From assembly GCA_049841135.1 (NCBI GenBank), contig JASGHK010000005.1, forward strand, positions 1,364,001 to 1,428,000: a DNA stretch of 64,000 nucleotides. The letters run 5' to 3'. The DNA is from JACRCT01 sp049841135 (GTDB lineage: Bacteria > Myxococcota > Myxococcia > Myxococcales > UBA5297). A program made the position numbers and the translations under genes. Positions 17,473 through 26,240 of the stretch are shown piece by piece (positions within the stretch are counted from its first letter, which is position 1; every line of letters starts with the position of its first letter). Below the pieces are notes generated by a model. It was not told where the DNA came from and made no database searches. It worked only from the letters and a program-made list of their open reading frames with translations.

Positions 17473-18835
17473 TTACTTCCCGATGCAGAACCTGGCGAAG
17501 ATCGTATCGAGCAGGGCGTCGTCCACGCCGCGGCCGACGACCTGCTCGACCGCCCGGGCGCCCTCCGCGAGGTCGTATCCGACGATCTCCAGAGGCTCGC
17601 GCCCGATGCCCGCCGCGGCCTTCGCGAACGCGTCCCGCGCACCCTGCAGCAGCTCCGCGTGTCGCCGGTGCGTGATGACCACCTCGCCGCCAGACAGGCA
17701 CGCGGGCCTGCCGTCCGACACTCCTTGCCTGTCGACCGACAGGCGCTCACCCCGAATCCTTCCGAGGATCGCGTCGCGTAGACCCGCCAGCCCTGCCCCG
17801 CTCTTGGCGCTGACTTCCAGCTCCGCCGAGCCCGGCTTCAGGTCGCACTTGTTCGCCACCACCAGCCACTCGCCTTCCGGCGCGGGAACCGGCGCGGTCG
17901 CATCCACGATCCAGAGCCCGACGGCCGCCCGCTCGATCTCCGAGCGGGTGCGCTCCATACCCCGCTGCTCGACTCGCCCAGCGCCTTCACTTCGAAGTCC
18001 TGCGGTATCGACCAGCGTGCACGGGATGCCGTCCAGATCGAGCCGGGCTTCGAGCGCATCGCGCGTCGTTCCCGGGTCCTCGTCGACGATCGCCCGTGAT
18101 TCGCCAAGCAGCGCGTTGAACAGGCTCGACTTGCCCGCGTTCGGCGCACCCGCCAGCACGACCCGGACACCTTCGCGCAGCGCCCGTCCCACGCGGTGCG
18201 TCGCCAGCAGCTCGTCGCACTGAGCCACCAACCGCTCCGTCCGCTCGGCCAGGCCCTCCGGCACTTCGCCCGCGTCATCCGGAAAGTCGAGCGAGGCCTC
18301 GACCTCTGCGCGAAGGTCCAGCGCCGCCGCCGCGATTCTGCTCAGCCGCCCTTCCCACCGATCCCATCAGCTGCGAGCGCGCTGCCGACAGCGCCGAGTC
18401 CGTCTCCGCATTGACCAGATCGAGCAGCGCCTCGGCACGTTCGAGCGACAGCCGTCCGAGCATCACCGCGCGCCGCGAGAACTCGCCCGGCTCGGCCGCG
18501 CGCGCGCCGGCGTCGCGCACCGCCTCGAGCACTTGCTCGACGTGCCGGATGCCGCCGTGGCAGTGCAACTCGACGACGTCTTCGCCAGTGAACGAGGCAG
18601 GGGCCTGGAAGTAGAGGACGAGCGCCTCGTCCAGCGGCCGCTTCGACCTCGGGTGAGCGAGCTGCGCCAGGAGCGCGTGTCGCACCGGCATCGGCTCCGG
18701 CAGCTCGGCGAGCTGGCGCGCAATCTCCAACGACCTCTTGCCCGACAGCCGAACGATCGCGACTCCCGCGGGCGCTGCACCGGTCGCAAGAGCCGCGATG
18801 CAGTCGTCAAACGAAGCAGGCGCGAGGTGATCCAT
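17473..18835 (-). CDS. mnmE: tRNA modification GTPase MnmE (frame break)
   Basis: Partner of MnmG in tRNA U34 modification. The N-terminal folate-binding domain (ELHCHGGIRHVEQVLE...AEPGEFSRRA) is in one frame. The helical and G domains are in another: P-loop GAPNAGKSSLFN, switch GTTRD, DTAGLR, NKCD, and the universal C-terminal FCIGK. The break is at 18334-18340, where CAGAATCGCG stands for CAGATCGCG; removing one A gives EQIAAAALDLRAEVEASLDFP. Corrected length is about 453 residues, as expected. It is the first gene of the minus-strand block running through parB. Confidence 0.93.
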
Positions 18836-19005
18836 TGGGCGGTGAGTACGAGGCAGGGGAGGGCAGAGTCAAGGAAAGCCGCGGGTCGGGACCTCTGCGG
18901 CACCACTCCTTGTCGGCGAACCGTACCCATCTTTAGCAGCCGGTCTGCGGGCGAGCCTACGTGCGGTCTATCCTCTTGGCACTCCCCGCTTCGTGGAGAC
19001 CTCCA

Positions 19006-20415
19006 ATGCTCTCCGCATTGCTCGCCCTGCTCCTCGCCCAGCAATGGACCCAGGTGCCGGAGCACCCGCCCGTCGTCGCCAAAAGCCAGGCGGTCGCCGT
19101 CCTCGTTGCCACGGACTCCACCTGGGAGGCGCGCTTCCAGGCGCTCGCCGCGCTCCAGCAGCACCGCTTCGCGAAGGAAGAGGTCGCCGCGCTGACCAAG
19201 GCGCTTCCTTCCGCCAGCACGACACCTTCGGGACCCTGCACGCATCCACCCGAGCCGTGTGTCGTCGAGATTGGCCCCTGCCTCTCGCCAGCCGGCTTCA
19301 TCCTCACCGCAGCCCGCGAAGCCGATGCTCGAGGTGCCTTCGTGCCTGCCGCCCTGGCGGTCCTCGACGACCCCGACGAGGCCTTCGCGCTTCCGGCCGC
19401 CCGCGACGTCCTTGCCCGCGCGGGCCATCCGCGAGCCGAGGTTGAGGCGCTCTCGCTGATGACCAAGGGCACTTACTGCGTGGGCGCGGCGACGCGCATG
19501 CTCAGCGCGCTCCCGAAGCTGTCGGACGAAGCAGGTCCCGTTCTCTCGGCGTCCTTCAACAGCGCGCCTCTGGACAAGATCCACGTCCTCGCCATGCTCG
19601 CGGCCCGGCGCGAGCCGTGGGCGCAAGCGATGGCCACCCGCGCCCTCCAGCATCCCAACACCAAAGTTCGCCTCAGAATGATTCAAGCGCTCGACGGCCT
19701 CGCCGAGATCCCAGCCCCCATTCGCCCAGCCCTCGTGCACGTCGCCCAATGCGACTCCTCCGCCGTCTTGCGCAGCCACGGCATGGGCGCGCTCAGAGCC
19801 CACGGAGTTCGCGTGACCGATGCCGGCTGTCCTCGTCCGTCCTGGAAGGTCGAGAACGGGGTGGTCACCAGCAGGTCCGGTTGCGTGGCCCTCACGTCCT
19901 CCTCGACCGTTCCCTCCTCGCCCAATTGCACTGTCGGAGCGCGCACCGGTAAGGGCGACGACCAACTCGCCGTGCTCGGCCTTCTTGGAAGAGACTGCAT
20001 CCTCGCCAAGTACGAAGGGGAGTTCGGCGGCGCCCTCTTCTCGCGCCACCCGGATGGCTCGACGAAGCTGATCATTGAAGACGAGTCGATCCAACCCGTC
20101 GCGCTTCTCTCGCCCAACGCGGACAGCACCGCAGAGGTCCTCGTGATCTCGTCGCTCGGCCACATGACCGGCTCCGGCGCAGTCGGCCGCCTCCTCACGC
20201 TTCCCGGCGGACACTACCGATACGAGCGCTGGCTGCAGTTCATGGCGCAGCCCATGGCGTGGGCGTATCACGACGGAAGGCTGTTCATCTCCTTCCAGTC
20301 CAACTGGAGTGTCGTCGCCTGCCCCGGCTCGACTGCCGACGTGACCCTCGTCTACGAACCCGACGGCACCTCCTCGGTCGCACGCAGCGAGGCGACCAAG
20401 TGCCTATCACCCTGA
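19006..20415 (+). CDS. Exported HEAT-repeat-like protein
   Basis: A 469-residue protein with a short signal-like hydrophobic N-terminus (MLSALLALLLAQQW). The start is the ATG after GGAGAC rather than the frame's first codon at 18961. The first half has helix pairs typical of HEAT repeats (RFQALAALQQHRFAKEEVAAL; MATRALQHPNTKVRLRMIQALDGLAEI). The second half is beta-rich with several cysteines (CVALTSSS; GRDCILAKYEGEFGGALF) and ends in ATKCLSP. It is the first of four plus-strand genes between mnmE and the yidC block. No specific family is recognised. Confidence 0.6.
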   Translation: MLSALLALLLAQQWTQVPEHPPVVAKSQAVAVLVATDSTWEARFQALAALQQHRFAKEEVAALTKALPSASTTPSGPCTHPPEPCVVEIGPCLSPAGFILTAAREADARGAFVPAALAVLDDPDEAFALPAARDVLARAGHPRAEVEALSLMTKGTYCVGAATRMLSALPKLSDEAGPVLSASFNSAPLDKIHVLAMLAARREPWAQAMATRALQHPNTKVRLRMIQALDGLAEIPAPIRPALVHVAQCDSSAVLRSHGMGALRAHGVRVTDAGCPRPSWKVENGVVTSRSGCVALTSSSTVPSSPNCTVGARTGKGDDQLAVLGLLGRDCILAKYEGEFGGALFSRHPDGSTKLIIEDESIQPVALLSPNADSTAEVLVISSLGHMTGSGAVGRLLTLPGGHYRYERWLQFMAQPMAWAYHDGRLFISFQSNWSVVACPGSTADVTLVYEPDGTSSVARSEATKCLSP

Positions 20416-20601
20416 TCGCCAGCCACCCGTCAGCTCCGGGGCTCCATCCCTTGACGCCGAGTCGCTCGAGCCCTGCAAGCCGGCGCCGCTCCCCGCGAAG
20501 TCCAGCGACCACAAGGCCCCTCGACCGCAAGTACGAGCCCGGGTAGGGCACGGTCTCCCGCTCCGTGAAGGAGCCGCACAGTGCGTGCTACCCTCACCAC
20601 C

Positions 20602-21645
20602 ATGCGAACGCTCCCTCTGACGCTGGGGCTCTTGGCATTGGTCGGTTGCAGCTCGACGGTGGCGGGGGCTCCCGACTCTGGTGGAAGTGAGGCGAGCGAA
20701 GACGCCGGACCCTCCGTCCTGCCCGACGCCTCCATCCCCCCCATCACCACTCCCAGCGAGCTGGCGGCAGCGATCAACGAGGTCAGCTGCGGCCTCTACG
20801 TGGAGTGCGGCACCGTGGCGGACCTCGCGACCTGCAACGGCGCCTTCCAGTCCGAGAAGACCGCGAACTGGGTCCAGGCCCTCGCCTACGTCCAGTCCGG
20901 CAAGCTGACCTTCAACTCCGCCAACGCCACGGCGTGCGTCGAGGTCATGAAGACCCTCGCTTGCGAGAACGCGGACACCTTCCGGCAGCCCTCCTCGCCC
21001 TGCAACCACTACTTCCAGGGCACGATCCCCGAGGGCGGCGACTGCCAGATCGACTGGGAGTGCCTCGATGGCCTCCGGTGCTCGAAGACCTGCAGTGAGG
21101 CCTGCTGCAAGGGCAAGTGCGCTCCCAACCCCGGCGAGATCGTCCAGGCCGGCGGCGAGTGCGGCCTCTACACGCAGCTTTGTGCTTGGGGAACCTTCTG
21201 CAGGAGCGAGTCGCCCAAGAAGCACTGCCGCGCCGAGGTGGCCGCGGGAGCCTCGTGCACCTTCAAGGACGTCTGCGTCGCCGGCTACCTGTGCACCGCG
21301 ACGGAGACCGCTGCCGGCACGTGCACCAAGAAGCCGAAGGCGGGCGAGTCCTGCCTGACCATCGATGTGGGGATGGGCGTCACCCAAGGTCGGTGCGCCG
21401 TCGACGCCTACTGCGACAAGACTTCCAACAAGTGCCTCGCGCGGAAGGCTCCGGGCGCCAGCTGCGCCGAGGGCCACGACGAGCAGTGCCAGGGCTACGG
21501 CCAGTGCGTCGGTACGCCTGCGAAGTGCGTGGCTGCGCCGAAGGCCGGCGAGTCCTGCGGCGCGACGGACCAGCCGTCGTGCCTCCTCTATCTGGACTGC
21601 GTCAACGGCACCTGCGGGTTCAAGCCGGTCACGACCTGCCCGTAG
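20602..21645 (+). CDS. Cys-rich lipoprotein
   Basis: A 347-residue lipoprotein: signal peptide LPLTLGLLALVGC with the lipobox cysteine at about residue 16, then a Ser/Asp/Gly linker. The remainder has roughly 35 cysteines in repeated GxxCxxxxxxC units (CQIDWECLDGLRCSKTC; GECGLYTQLCAWGTFC). This layout is common in surface lipoproteins of myxobacteria. The frame opens seven codons earlier at 20581 but the second ATG gives a proper signal peptide. Role unknown. Confidence 0.65.
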   Translation: MRTLPLTLGLLALVGCSSTVAGAPDSGGSEASEDAGPSVLPDASIPPITTPSELAAAINEVSCGLYVECGTVADLATCNGAFQSEKTANWVQALAYVQSGKLTFNSANATACVEVMKTLACENADTFRQPSSPCNHYFQGTIPEGGDCQIDWECLDGLRCSKTCSEACCKGKCAPNPGEIVQAGGECGLYTQLCAWGTFCRSESPKKHCRAEVAAGASCTFKDVCVAGYLCTATETAAGTCTKKPKAGESCLTIDVGMGVTQGRCAVDAYCDKTSNKCLARKAPGASCAEGHDEQCQGYGQCVGTPAKCVAAPKAGESCGATDQPSCLLYLDCVNGTCGFKPVTTCP

Positions 21646-21691
21646 ACGGTCTATTCCCCAGCGAGGTCTTGAGTCACGAGCTCCACTATCG

Positions 21692-22258
21692 ATGAATGCG
21701 ACTCTGCACTTCTTGATGTGGCTTTCGGTCGGGGTGTGGAGCTGCGGGGTTCTTGGGCTCCTCCTCTCGGTCGTTGAGAGAGTTGCGAGGTATCTCTCCG
21801 CAGCATGGGTCCTTCGAGTGGGCCCCGTTGTGCTCCGCCAGGTGGTCGACCTGGATCTCCCCGAGATACTCACCAGCGAGCGAGGAGCCTTAGGTGCCCT
21901 TGCCTACCGGAAGTTGGGTGACGAAGTCTGGGGCTGCCACCTGCGGATGTCGTTCTTCGCCTTTCACACTCCGTTCCCGCTAGCAGCCACGCTTCAGCCC
22001 GAAGGCGGGCGGGCGATCCTCATCGGAAGGCTCCCGCTTGGCCCGACGATCTTCCACGGTGCTGGGGTCGCCTTCGCGTTGCTCTTCCTTCTGTCGGCGG
22101 GACTTGGTGCGCGCAACCTCCAGGTGGTCGCATCGGTCCTCGGTGCGTTGGTTCTGGTCGCTCTGCTGGTGTTCGGCTTCATTTGCCTGGAGCGGCGACG
22201 CTTCTTGAAGGTGATCGAGCAACTCACCAAGAGCCCGAGCCGTTTGCCCCGAGGCTGA
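21692..22258 (+). CDS. Hypothetical membrane protein
   Basis: A 188-residue protein with an N-terminal membrane segment (residues 5-28) and two more near 120-165 (GVAFALLFLLSAGL; VVASVLGALVLVALLVFGF). A soluble domain of about 80 residues lies between them (LDLPEILTSERGALGALAYRKLGDEVWG). The ATG at 21692 is the first plausible start; the longer frame upstream overlaps the previous gene. No family recognised. Confidence 0.5.
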   Translation: MNATLHFLMWLSVGVWSCGVLGLLLSVVERVARYLSAAWVLRVGPVVLRQVVDLDLPEILTSERGALGALAYRKLGDEVWGCHLRMSFFAFHTPFPLAATLQPEGGRAILIGRLPLGPTIFHGAGVAFALLFLLSAGLGARNLQVVASVLGALVLVALLVFGFICLERRRFLKVIEQLTKSPSRLPRG

Positions 22259-22378
22259 AGGACGTCGTCGAGCAGGAGCGGTCGAACCTCCTGGATGCAA
22301 AGTCCGCGGTCCTTCCTACAAACGCGATCCTGAACCGTCTTGTGCGATCCAACGGACCGCACGTACGGTGCCTCCGTC

Positions 22379-23158
22379 ATGACCGACTCCACGGCCGCCA
22401 CCTCCGCGACCTGCCCCCGCCATCCCGACAAGCCCGCCGCCGGAGTCTGCACGCGCTGCGGCGGCTTCTATTGCGACGCGGACGTGGCCCGCATCGACGA
22501 CAAGCCCTACTGCCCGACCTGCGCCGCGCTTCCCGAGGTCGACTACCTCGAGGCCTTCCGCCTGAAGTGCTGGGGCAAGCGTGACGGCTGGGCGTGGGTC
22601 TTCGGCCTCTCCGCCATCACGAACCTGGCGCTGGCCATCTCCCAGCTTCCGCGAAGCCTGCCCTTGGCCGTCTCCGCGCTCGCGTGGGTCGTCATCTGCT
22701 CCGCTTTCTGGCTGGGATTGGCTTGGGCGCGCCAGGCCATGTTGCTGATGGCTTCGCTCGGCCTGCTCGGCAGTCTCCTCGGCATGACCGGGGACACCTT
22801 CTCTGCGGCCGTGCTGTCGACGATCACCTTGCTCGCCCTCATCTCCATCTACTTCGACACGCGCAACCAGCTCTTCTTCCGCCTCGCCGTTCCCCGCGAG
22901 AAGCTGCACAAGACCTGGGACCTCTTCGCCAACAACTCCGTCGCTCGCGCGGGCTACCTGCTCGGCCTCTTCTCGCTCATCGTCTGGCCCATCGCGGCGA
23001 TCGGCCTACCTTGCTCGATCGTCGGGCTGTTCCGCGTGAACCCGAAGGCCCATCCGCCCGTCGGGCGGCGCCGCCAGGCGATCGCGGGCATCGTCCTCAA
23101 CGCCATCGGTCTCGCGGTGCTCGCGGCCGTCTCCGTCAGCGGCCTGCTGAGCAAGTAG
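22379..23158 (+). CDS. B-box-like zinc finger membrane protein (DUF4190 type)
   Basis: A 259-residue protein. Residues 9-45 form a B-box-like zinc finger (CPRHPDKPAAGVCTRCGGFYC...YCPTC). About four membrane segments follow between 70 and 250. The last pair (LGLFSLIVWPIAAIGLPCSIVG, then RRQAIAGIVLNAIGLAVLA) matches DUF4190-type modules. Such zinc-finger/membrane proteins are common in myxobacteria and have no known function. It is the last gene of the plus-strand insert; the terminator at 23259-23285 follows. Confidence 0.65.
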   Translation: MTDSTAATSATCPRHPDKPAAGVCTRCGGFYCDADVARIDDKPYCPTCAALPEVDYLEAFRLKCWGKRDGWAWVFGLSAITNLALAISQLPRSLPLAVSALAWVVICSAFWLGLAWARQAMLLMASLGLLGSLLGMTGDTFSAAVLSTITLLALISIYFDTRNQLFFRLAVPREKLHKTWDLFANNSVARAGYLLGLFSLIVWPIAAIGLPCSIVGLFRVNPKAHPPVGRRRQAIAGIVLNAIGLAVLAAVSVSGLLSK

Positions 23159-23192
23159 CGACGGCGCAGCTGAACAGTTGGGTAAAGCAGTC

Positions 23193-23226
23193 CTTGGCGA
23201 CCTTGGTCCCTTGGCGACCTTGGCGG
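23193..23226. repeat. TTGGCGACC repeat, third copy
   Basis: CTTGGCGACCTTGG units separated by TCCC, nearly identical to the arm at 14703-14736. It marks the junction between the accessory plus-strand insert and the yidC block. Confidence 0.65.
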
Positions 23227-23258
23227 ACCCAAGAGGCCCGCTCGAAGCGCGGAAAGCA

Positions 23259-23285
23259 GAAAGCCCGCCGAAGAGGCGGGCTTTC
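23259..23285. terminator. Bidirectional intrinsic terminator
   Basis: A perfect 11-bp stem (GAAAGCCCGCC / GGCGGGCTTTC) with a 5-base loop and A/T ends on both sides. It lies between the convergent ends of the zinc-finger membrane gene (plus) and the small gene after yidC (minus), and can serve both. Confidence 0.85.
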
Positions 23286-23321
23286 GCAGGTCACGCGACC
23301 GATACGACGGCTGGGCTCTGC

Positions 23322-23552
23322 CTACGGCTCCCCGCGCTCCTTGCCCCGCGCGGCCTTGAGCACCCGCTCGTAGTTCTCCTCGAGGAACTTCTCCACGGCT
23401 GCGTCCTCGAGCTTCAAGTCGCGCAGCACGCCCTCGTAGATGACCTTGAAGCCCGGCATCTTCTCGTTGTTCGCCAGCCGGAAGGAGAGCTTCATCACCG
23501 CCGCGCTGAAGAGCGGGTCCTTCTTGCTGGGCTTCTTGTCGCCGTCGGCCAT
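23322..23552 (-). CDS. Small conserved-looking protein after YidC
   Basis: A 76-residue charged protein with two predicted helices (DPLFSAAVMKLSFRLANNEK; AAVEKFLEENYERVLKAARG). It begins 14 bases after the yidC stop and has a GGGGGAC ribosome site before its ATG, so it belongs to the rpmH-rnpA-yidD-yidC operon. In many genomes jag (RNA-binding) takes this place, but the product is too short and lacks KH/R3H motifs. Function unknown. Confidence 0.6.
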   Translation of the reverse strand: MADGDKKPSKKDPLFSAAVMKLSFRLANNEKMPGFKVIYEGVLRDLKLEDAAVEKFLEENYERVLKAARGKERGEP

Positions 23553-23566
23553 GAGAGCGGTCCCCC

Positions 23567-25366
23567 TTACTTCTTCGCCAGCGCCGCCTTCGCCGCGTCC
23601 TGCTTGGCGAACTTGTGCTGCAGGTACTTCTGCTGCGCGATGGAGAGCAGGTTGTTGGTGAAGATGTAGAGCGTCAGGCCGGCCGGGAGGCTGAGCATCA
23701 GGAAGGTGAAGAAGATAGGCATGAAGTACAGCATCACCTTCGCCTGCGTCGGGTCTCCCATGGCCGGCTGCATCTTCTGCGTGATGAACATCGTCACGCC
23801 CATCGCCAGCGGCAGGATGTAGTACGGGTCGTGCGCCGTCAGGTCGGTGATCCAGAAGGAGAGCAGCGGCTCGCGGTACAGCTCGAACGACGAGAGCAGC
23901 GTGCGGTACAGCGCGATCCAGACCGGCATCTGGATCAGGATGGGCAGGCAGCCGCCGAAGGGGTTGACCTTGTTCTCCTGGTACAGCCGCATCTGCTCCA
24001 TGTTCAGCTTCTCTTTGTCGCCGGCGTACTTCTTCTGCAGCTCGGCGATCTTCGGCTGGAGCTTCCGCATCGACTCCATGCTCGCCATCTGCTTGACCGA
24101 GAGCGGGTAGAGCACGAGCTTGACGAGCACCGTGAGCAGCACGATGGCGATGCCCCAGTTCACGACGCCCTTCTGGAAGTTCTTGAGCAGGAAGAGCAGG
24201 AAGCGGCAGATGACCTCCCACCAGCCGAAGTCGATCGACTTGGCGATCTCCGGGTCGAGCTGCAGCTGGCTGCCGGCCTGCGGCACCTGACCGAGCGCGG
24301 TGACGCCGGCGCCGAGCTTGTTCTGGAGGTCCACGCGCTGCAGCTCGTTGAGCTCCTTGGGCCCGAGGTAGAGGCCGAACTCGCGCTTGACGGTCTGCCC
24401 CGGCATCAGCGTGCCCAGGTCGGCCTCGAGGGTCGCGTCGCGGTCGCCGCCCGGGTTGCTCAGCAGCGTGCAGCTCGAAGGCTCGGTGAAGCGCGGGTAG
24501 AAGGCGCCCAGGAAGTAGCGCTCGTCGAAGGCGACGAACTGGACCGGCCCGGGGAAGTTCTTGGTCTTGAGCTCCTTCTCCTTGCCCAGCGTCTCGTTCG
24601 AGTTGCCGTGCCGGCACATCACCTGCGAGATCTCGGTCGGCGGGCTGAAGAAGCTGCCGGTCTGCTCGGTCTTGGGGTCGACCCAGGCCGGGTAGGTGAT
24701 GCCCAGGACGGTGTGCTTGGGCGCGGCGCCCTTGTTGGTGACCGAGACCTCGACGCGCAGCTCGTAGCTGCCGTCGAACCAGGTGAAGCGCTTCTCGACG
24801 TGCGCGTCGCCGGTCTGGCCGCGGAAGGTGACGCTGTTCGCGCCGGCCTCGGCCTCGTACATCGCGTTGAGCGGCATCGAGAGGTCGCCCTTGAGCTCGG
24901 TCGCGCCGGGCAGCGCGGCGCCGGAGCGCGGGCGGACCATGTCCACCGGCAGCAGCTCGCCCTTCTCGCTCTTGTTGCGCGACTCGAACTTGCGCTGCGC
25001 CCACACGCCGCCGTTCTTGACGATGGCCTTCTCCAGGCCGCCGCCCTTGTTGCTGAAGACGAAGTCGTGCGTCTTGGTGCTGAACGGCAGCGCCTTGGGC
25101 TGGATCTCCACGGGAGCGGCCGGAGCGCTGGGAGCGGCGACGGCCTCGCCCGCGACTCCACCATCGGTGGCGGCCGGGGAGGGGAGGGCGGTCGCGCCCG
25201 GAGCGGTGCCGGCATCGCCGGTCTGCGCGACCATCGCCGCTGCCGCGTCGCCCACCTCGGCGACGACCGGCTGGGGCTTGGGCGCGAAGAACTCCATGTA
25301 GACGATCATCAGGATCGTGGAGAGCACGACCGCGATGATCATGTTCTTCTGCTGTTCGTTCTGCAT
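23567..25366 (-). CDS. yidC: Membrane protein insertase YidC
   Basis: Inserts and folds inner-membrane proteins alone or with SecYEG. The 599-residue length is typical of Gram-negative YidC. It has an N-terminal membrane anchor (NMIIAVVLSTILMIVY, about 9-24) and an Ala/Pro linker, then the large periplasmic beta domain (about 85-350). The conserved five-helix core follows: WGIAIVLLTVLVKLVLYPL, then NPFGGCLPILIQMPVWIALY and a YFMPIFFTFLMLSLPAGLTLYIFTNN end. It starts with ATG after GGAG at 25366. The apparent read-through from yidD is best explained by a one-base error (see yidD). Confidence 0.95.
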   Translation of the reverse strand: MQNEQQKNMIIAVVLSTILMIVYMEFFAPKPQPVVAEVGDAAAAMVAQTGDAGTAPGATALPSPAATDGGVAGEAVAAPSAPAAPVEIQPKALPFSTKTHDFVFSNKGGGLEKAIVKNGGVWAQRKFESRNKSEKGELLPVDMVRPRSGAALPGATELKGDLSMPLNAMYEAEAGANSVTFRGQTGDAHVEKRFTWFDGSYELRVEVSVTNKGAAPKHTVLGITYPAWVDPKTEQTGSFFSPPTEISQVMCRHGNSNETLGKEKELKTKNFPGPVQFVAFDERYFLGAFYPRFTEPSSCTLLSNPGGDRDATLEADLGTLMPGQTVKREFGLYLGPKELNELQRVDLQNKLGAGVTALGQVPQAGSQLQLDPEIAKSIDFGWWEVICRFLLFLLKNFQKGVVNWGIAIVLLTVLVKLVLYPLSVKQMASMESMRKLQPKIAELQKKYAGDKEKLNMEQMRLYQENKVNPFGGCLPILIQMPVWIALYRTLLSSFELYREPLLSFWITDLTAHDPYYILPLAMGVTMFITQKMQPAMGDPTQAKVMLYFMPIFFTFLMLSLPAGLTLYIFTNNLLSIAQQKYLQHKFAKQDAAKAALAKK

Positions 25367-25383
25367 GCGGAGCTCCTGCCCCG

Positions 25384-25636
25384 TCAGGGGACCGGAATCG
25401 AATCCGCCCTCGTGGAGCGGGTGGCAGCGCAGCAGCCGCCGGACGGTGAGGGCGCTGCCCTTGAACGGGCCGTGCTTGATGAGGGCCTGCTGCGCGTAAC
25501 TCGAGCAGCTGGGATAGAAGCGGCAGGCCGGCGGCAACAGAGGGCTGATGAGCTTTCGGTAAGCGCCCACCAGCGCGAGCAACAAGAGCTGCAGCGCGCG
25601 GCGGAACAGCTTAGCGAGGAGCGCCATCGCCTTCAT
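25384..25636 (-). CDS. yidD: YidD membrane protein insertion factor (frame break)
   Basis: Small membrane-associated protein that helps YidC. The hallmark PPACRFYPSCSSYAQQALIKHG and RRLLRCHPLHEGGFD are present. As written, the frame runs on without a stop into yidC, giving a 689-residue fusion. Reading GATTCC as GATCC at 25394-25399 restores the conserved ending GGFDPVP followed by TGA at 25384-25386, 18 bases before the yidC ATG. The corrected protein has about 83 residues, the normal size, so the fusion is almost certainly not real. The start is MKAM at 25636 or MALLAK at 25627; both overlap the end of rnpA. Confidence 0.85.
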
Positions 25637-26072
25637 CGCCGCCCTCGGATCGCCGGCCTGATGGCGCCGGCTCGTGGTTGGAGGCCGAACCCGCCGGAGA
25701 GAGTTTGCGACGGGCCTTCTGCGCGGCGGCCTCGAAGAGCTTCTCGAGGTCCTGGTAGCTCACCTGGTCGGCACCTGTGCGGGCGACCATCACCACGTCG
25801 CAGCCGTCCGGGAGCAGAGCTCGGCGGTGCCGGAAGATCTCCCGGAACCGCCGCTTCACCTTCGAGCGGATGACGGAGTTGCCGACCCGGCTCGAGACCG
25901 TCACGCCCAGGCGGCGGCGCCCCTCTGGGTTGGGCGACACCATCAGGACCAGCACGCCCGAGACGAATCTCGAACCGCCGTCCTGAACCCGCTTGATCTC
26001 CCGGCGCCGCCGGAGCCGGTGGGCTCGCGGCAGCGTCTCGCCCTTGGGATCGCCGGGCGTGGAGGCGGGGAT
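25611..26072 (-). CDS. rnpA: Ribonuclease P protein component
   Basis: Protein cofactor of RNase P, which trims tRNA 5' ends. The core is clear: HRLRRRREIKRVQ, then GVTVSSRVGNSVIRSKVKRRFREIFR, which contains the RNR signature helix, and CDVVMVARTGA. The first canonical start (GTG at 25955) would delete the essential N-terminal strand. The frame is open from the rpmH stop and has no ATG, GTG or TTG before it. The best candidate is an ATC at 26072 with AGGAG six bases upstream, giving 153 residues; a miscalled ATG is equally possible. A C-terminal tail of about 30 residues overlaps yidD. Confidence 0.85.
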   Translation of the reverse strand: MPASTPGDPKGETLPRAHRLRRRREIKRVQDGGSRFVSGVLVLMVSPNPEGRRRLGVTVSSRVGNSVIRSKVKRRFREIFRHRRALLPDGCDVVMVARTGADQVSYQDLEKLFEAAAQKARRKLSPAGSASNHEPAPSGRRSEGGDEGDGAPR

Positions 26073-26081
26073 GGCAGGCTC

Positions 26082-26240
26082 CTACTTCTTGGGCGCCGAG
26101 ACGACCAGGCGCTTGCGGCCCTTGGCCCGACGACGCTTCAGCACGGCGCGGCCGCCGGCGGTGGAGTTGCGCTTGCGGAAACCATGGGTGCGGTTCCGCT
26201 TGATCTTGCTGGGCTGATAGGTGGGCTTGCGCTTGGCCAC
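26082..26240 (-). CDS. rpmH: 50S ribosomal protein L34
   Basis: A 52-residue basic protein with the L34 pattern (V/M)AKRKPTYQPSKIKRNRTHGF followed by GGRAVLKRRRAKGRKRL. It starts with GTG at 26240, preceded by AGGAGACGCC; the longer frame from 26315 adds non-homologous residues. The position upstream of rnpA and near dnaA is the classical arrangement. Confidence 0.95.
   Translation of the reverse strand: MAKRKPTYQPSKIKRNRTHGFRKRNSTAGGRAVLKRRRAKGRKRLVVSAPKK

Noticed and set aside
10465..18340. Wholesale pseudogenisation of nadE, parA, rsmG, mnmG and mnmE
   Set aside because: All catalytic motifs are intact on both sides of each break and the indels share the same sequence contexts, which fits sequence error better than decay of essential genes.
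19259..19300. A GPCLSP segment in the HEAT-like protein as another RiPP core
   Set aside because: Single occurrence inside a long globular protein with no repeat or shared C-terminal helix; coincidence is likely.
23567..25636. A 689-residue YidD-YidC fusion protein
   Set aside because: The conserved YidD C-terminus and stop reappear if one extra base in GATTCC is removed, and yidC has its own start and ribosome site.
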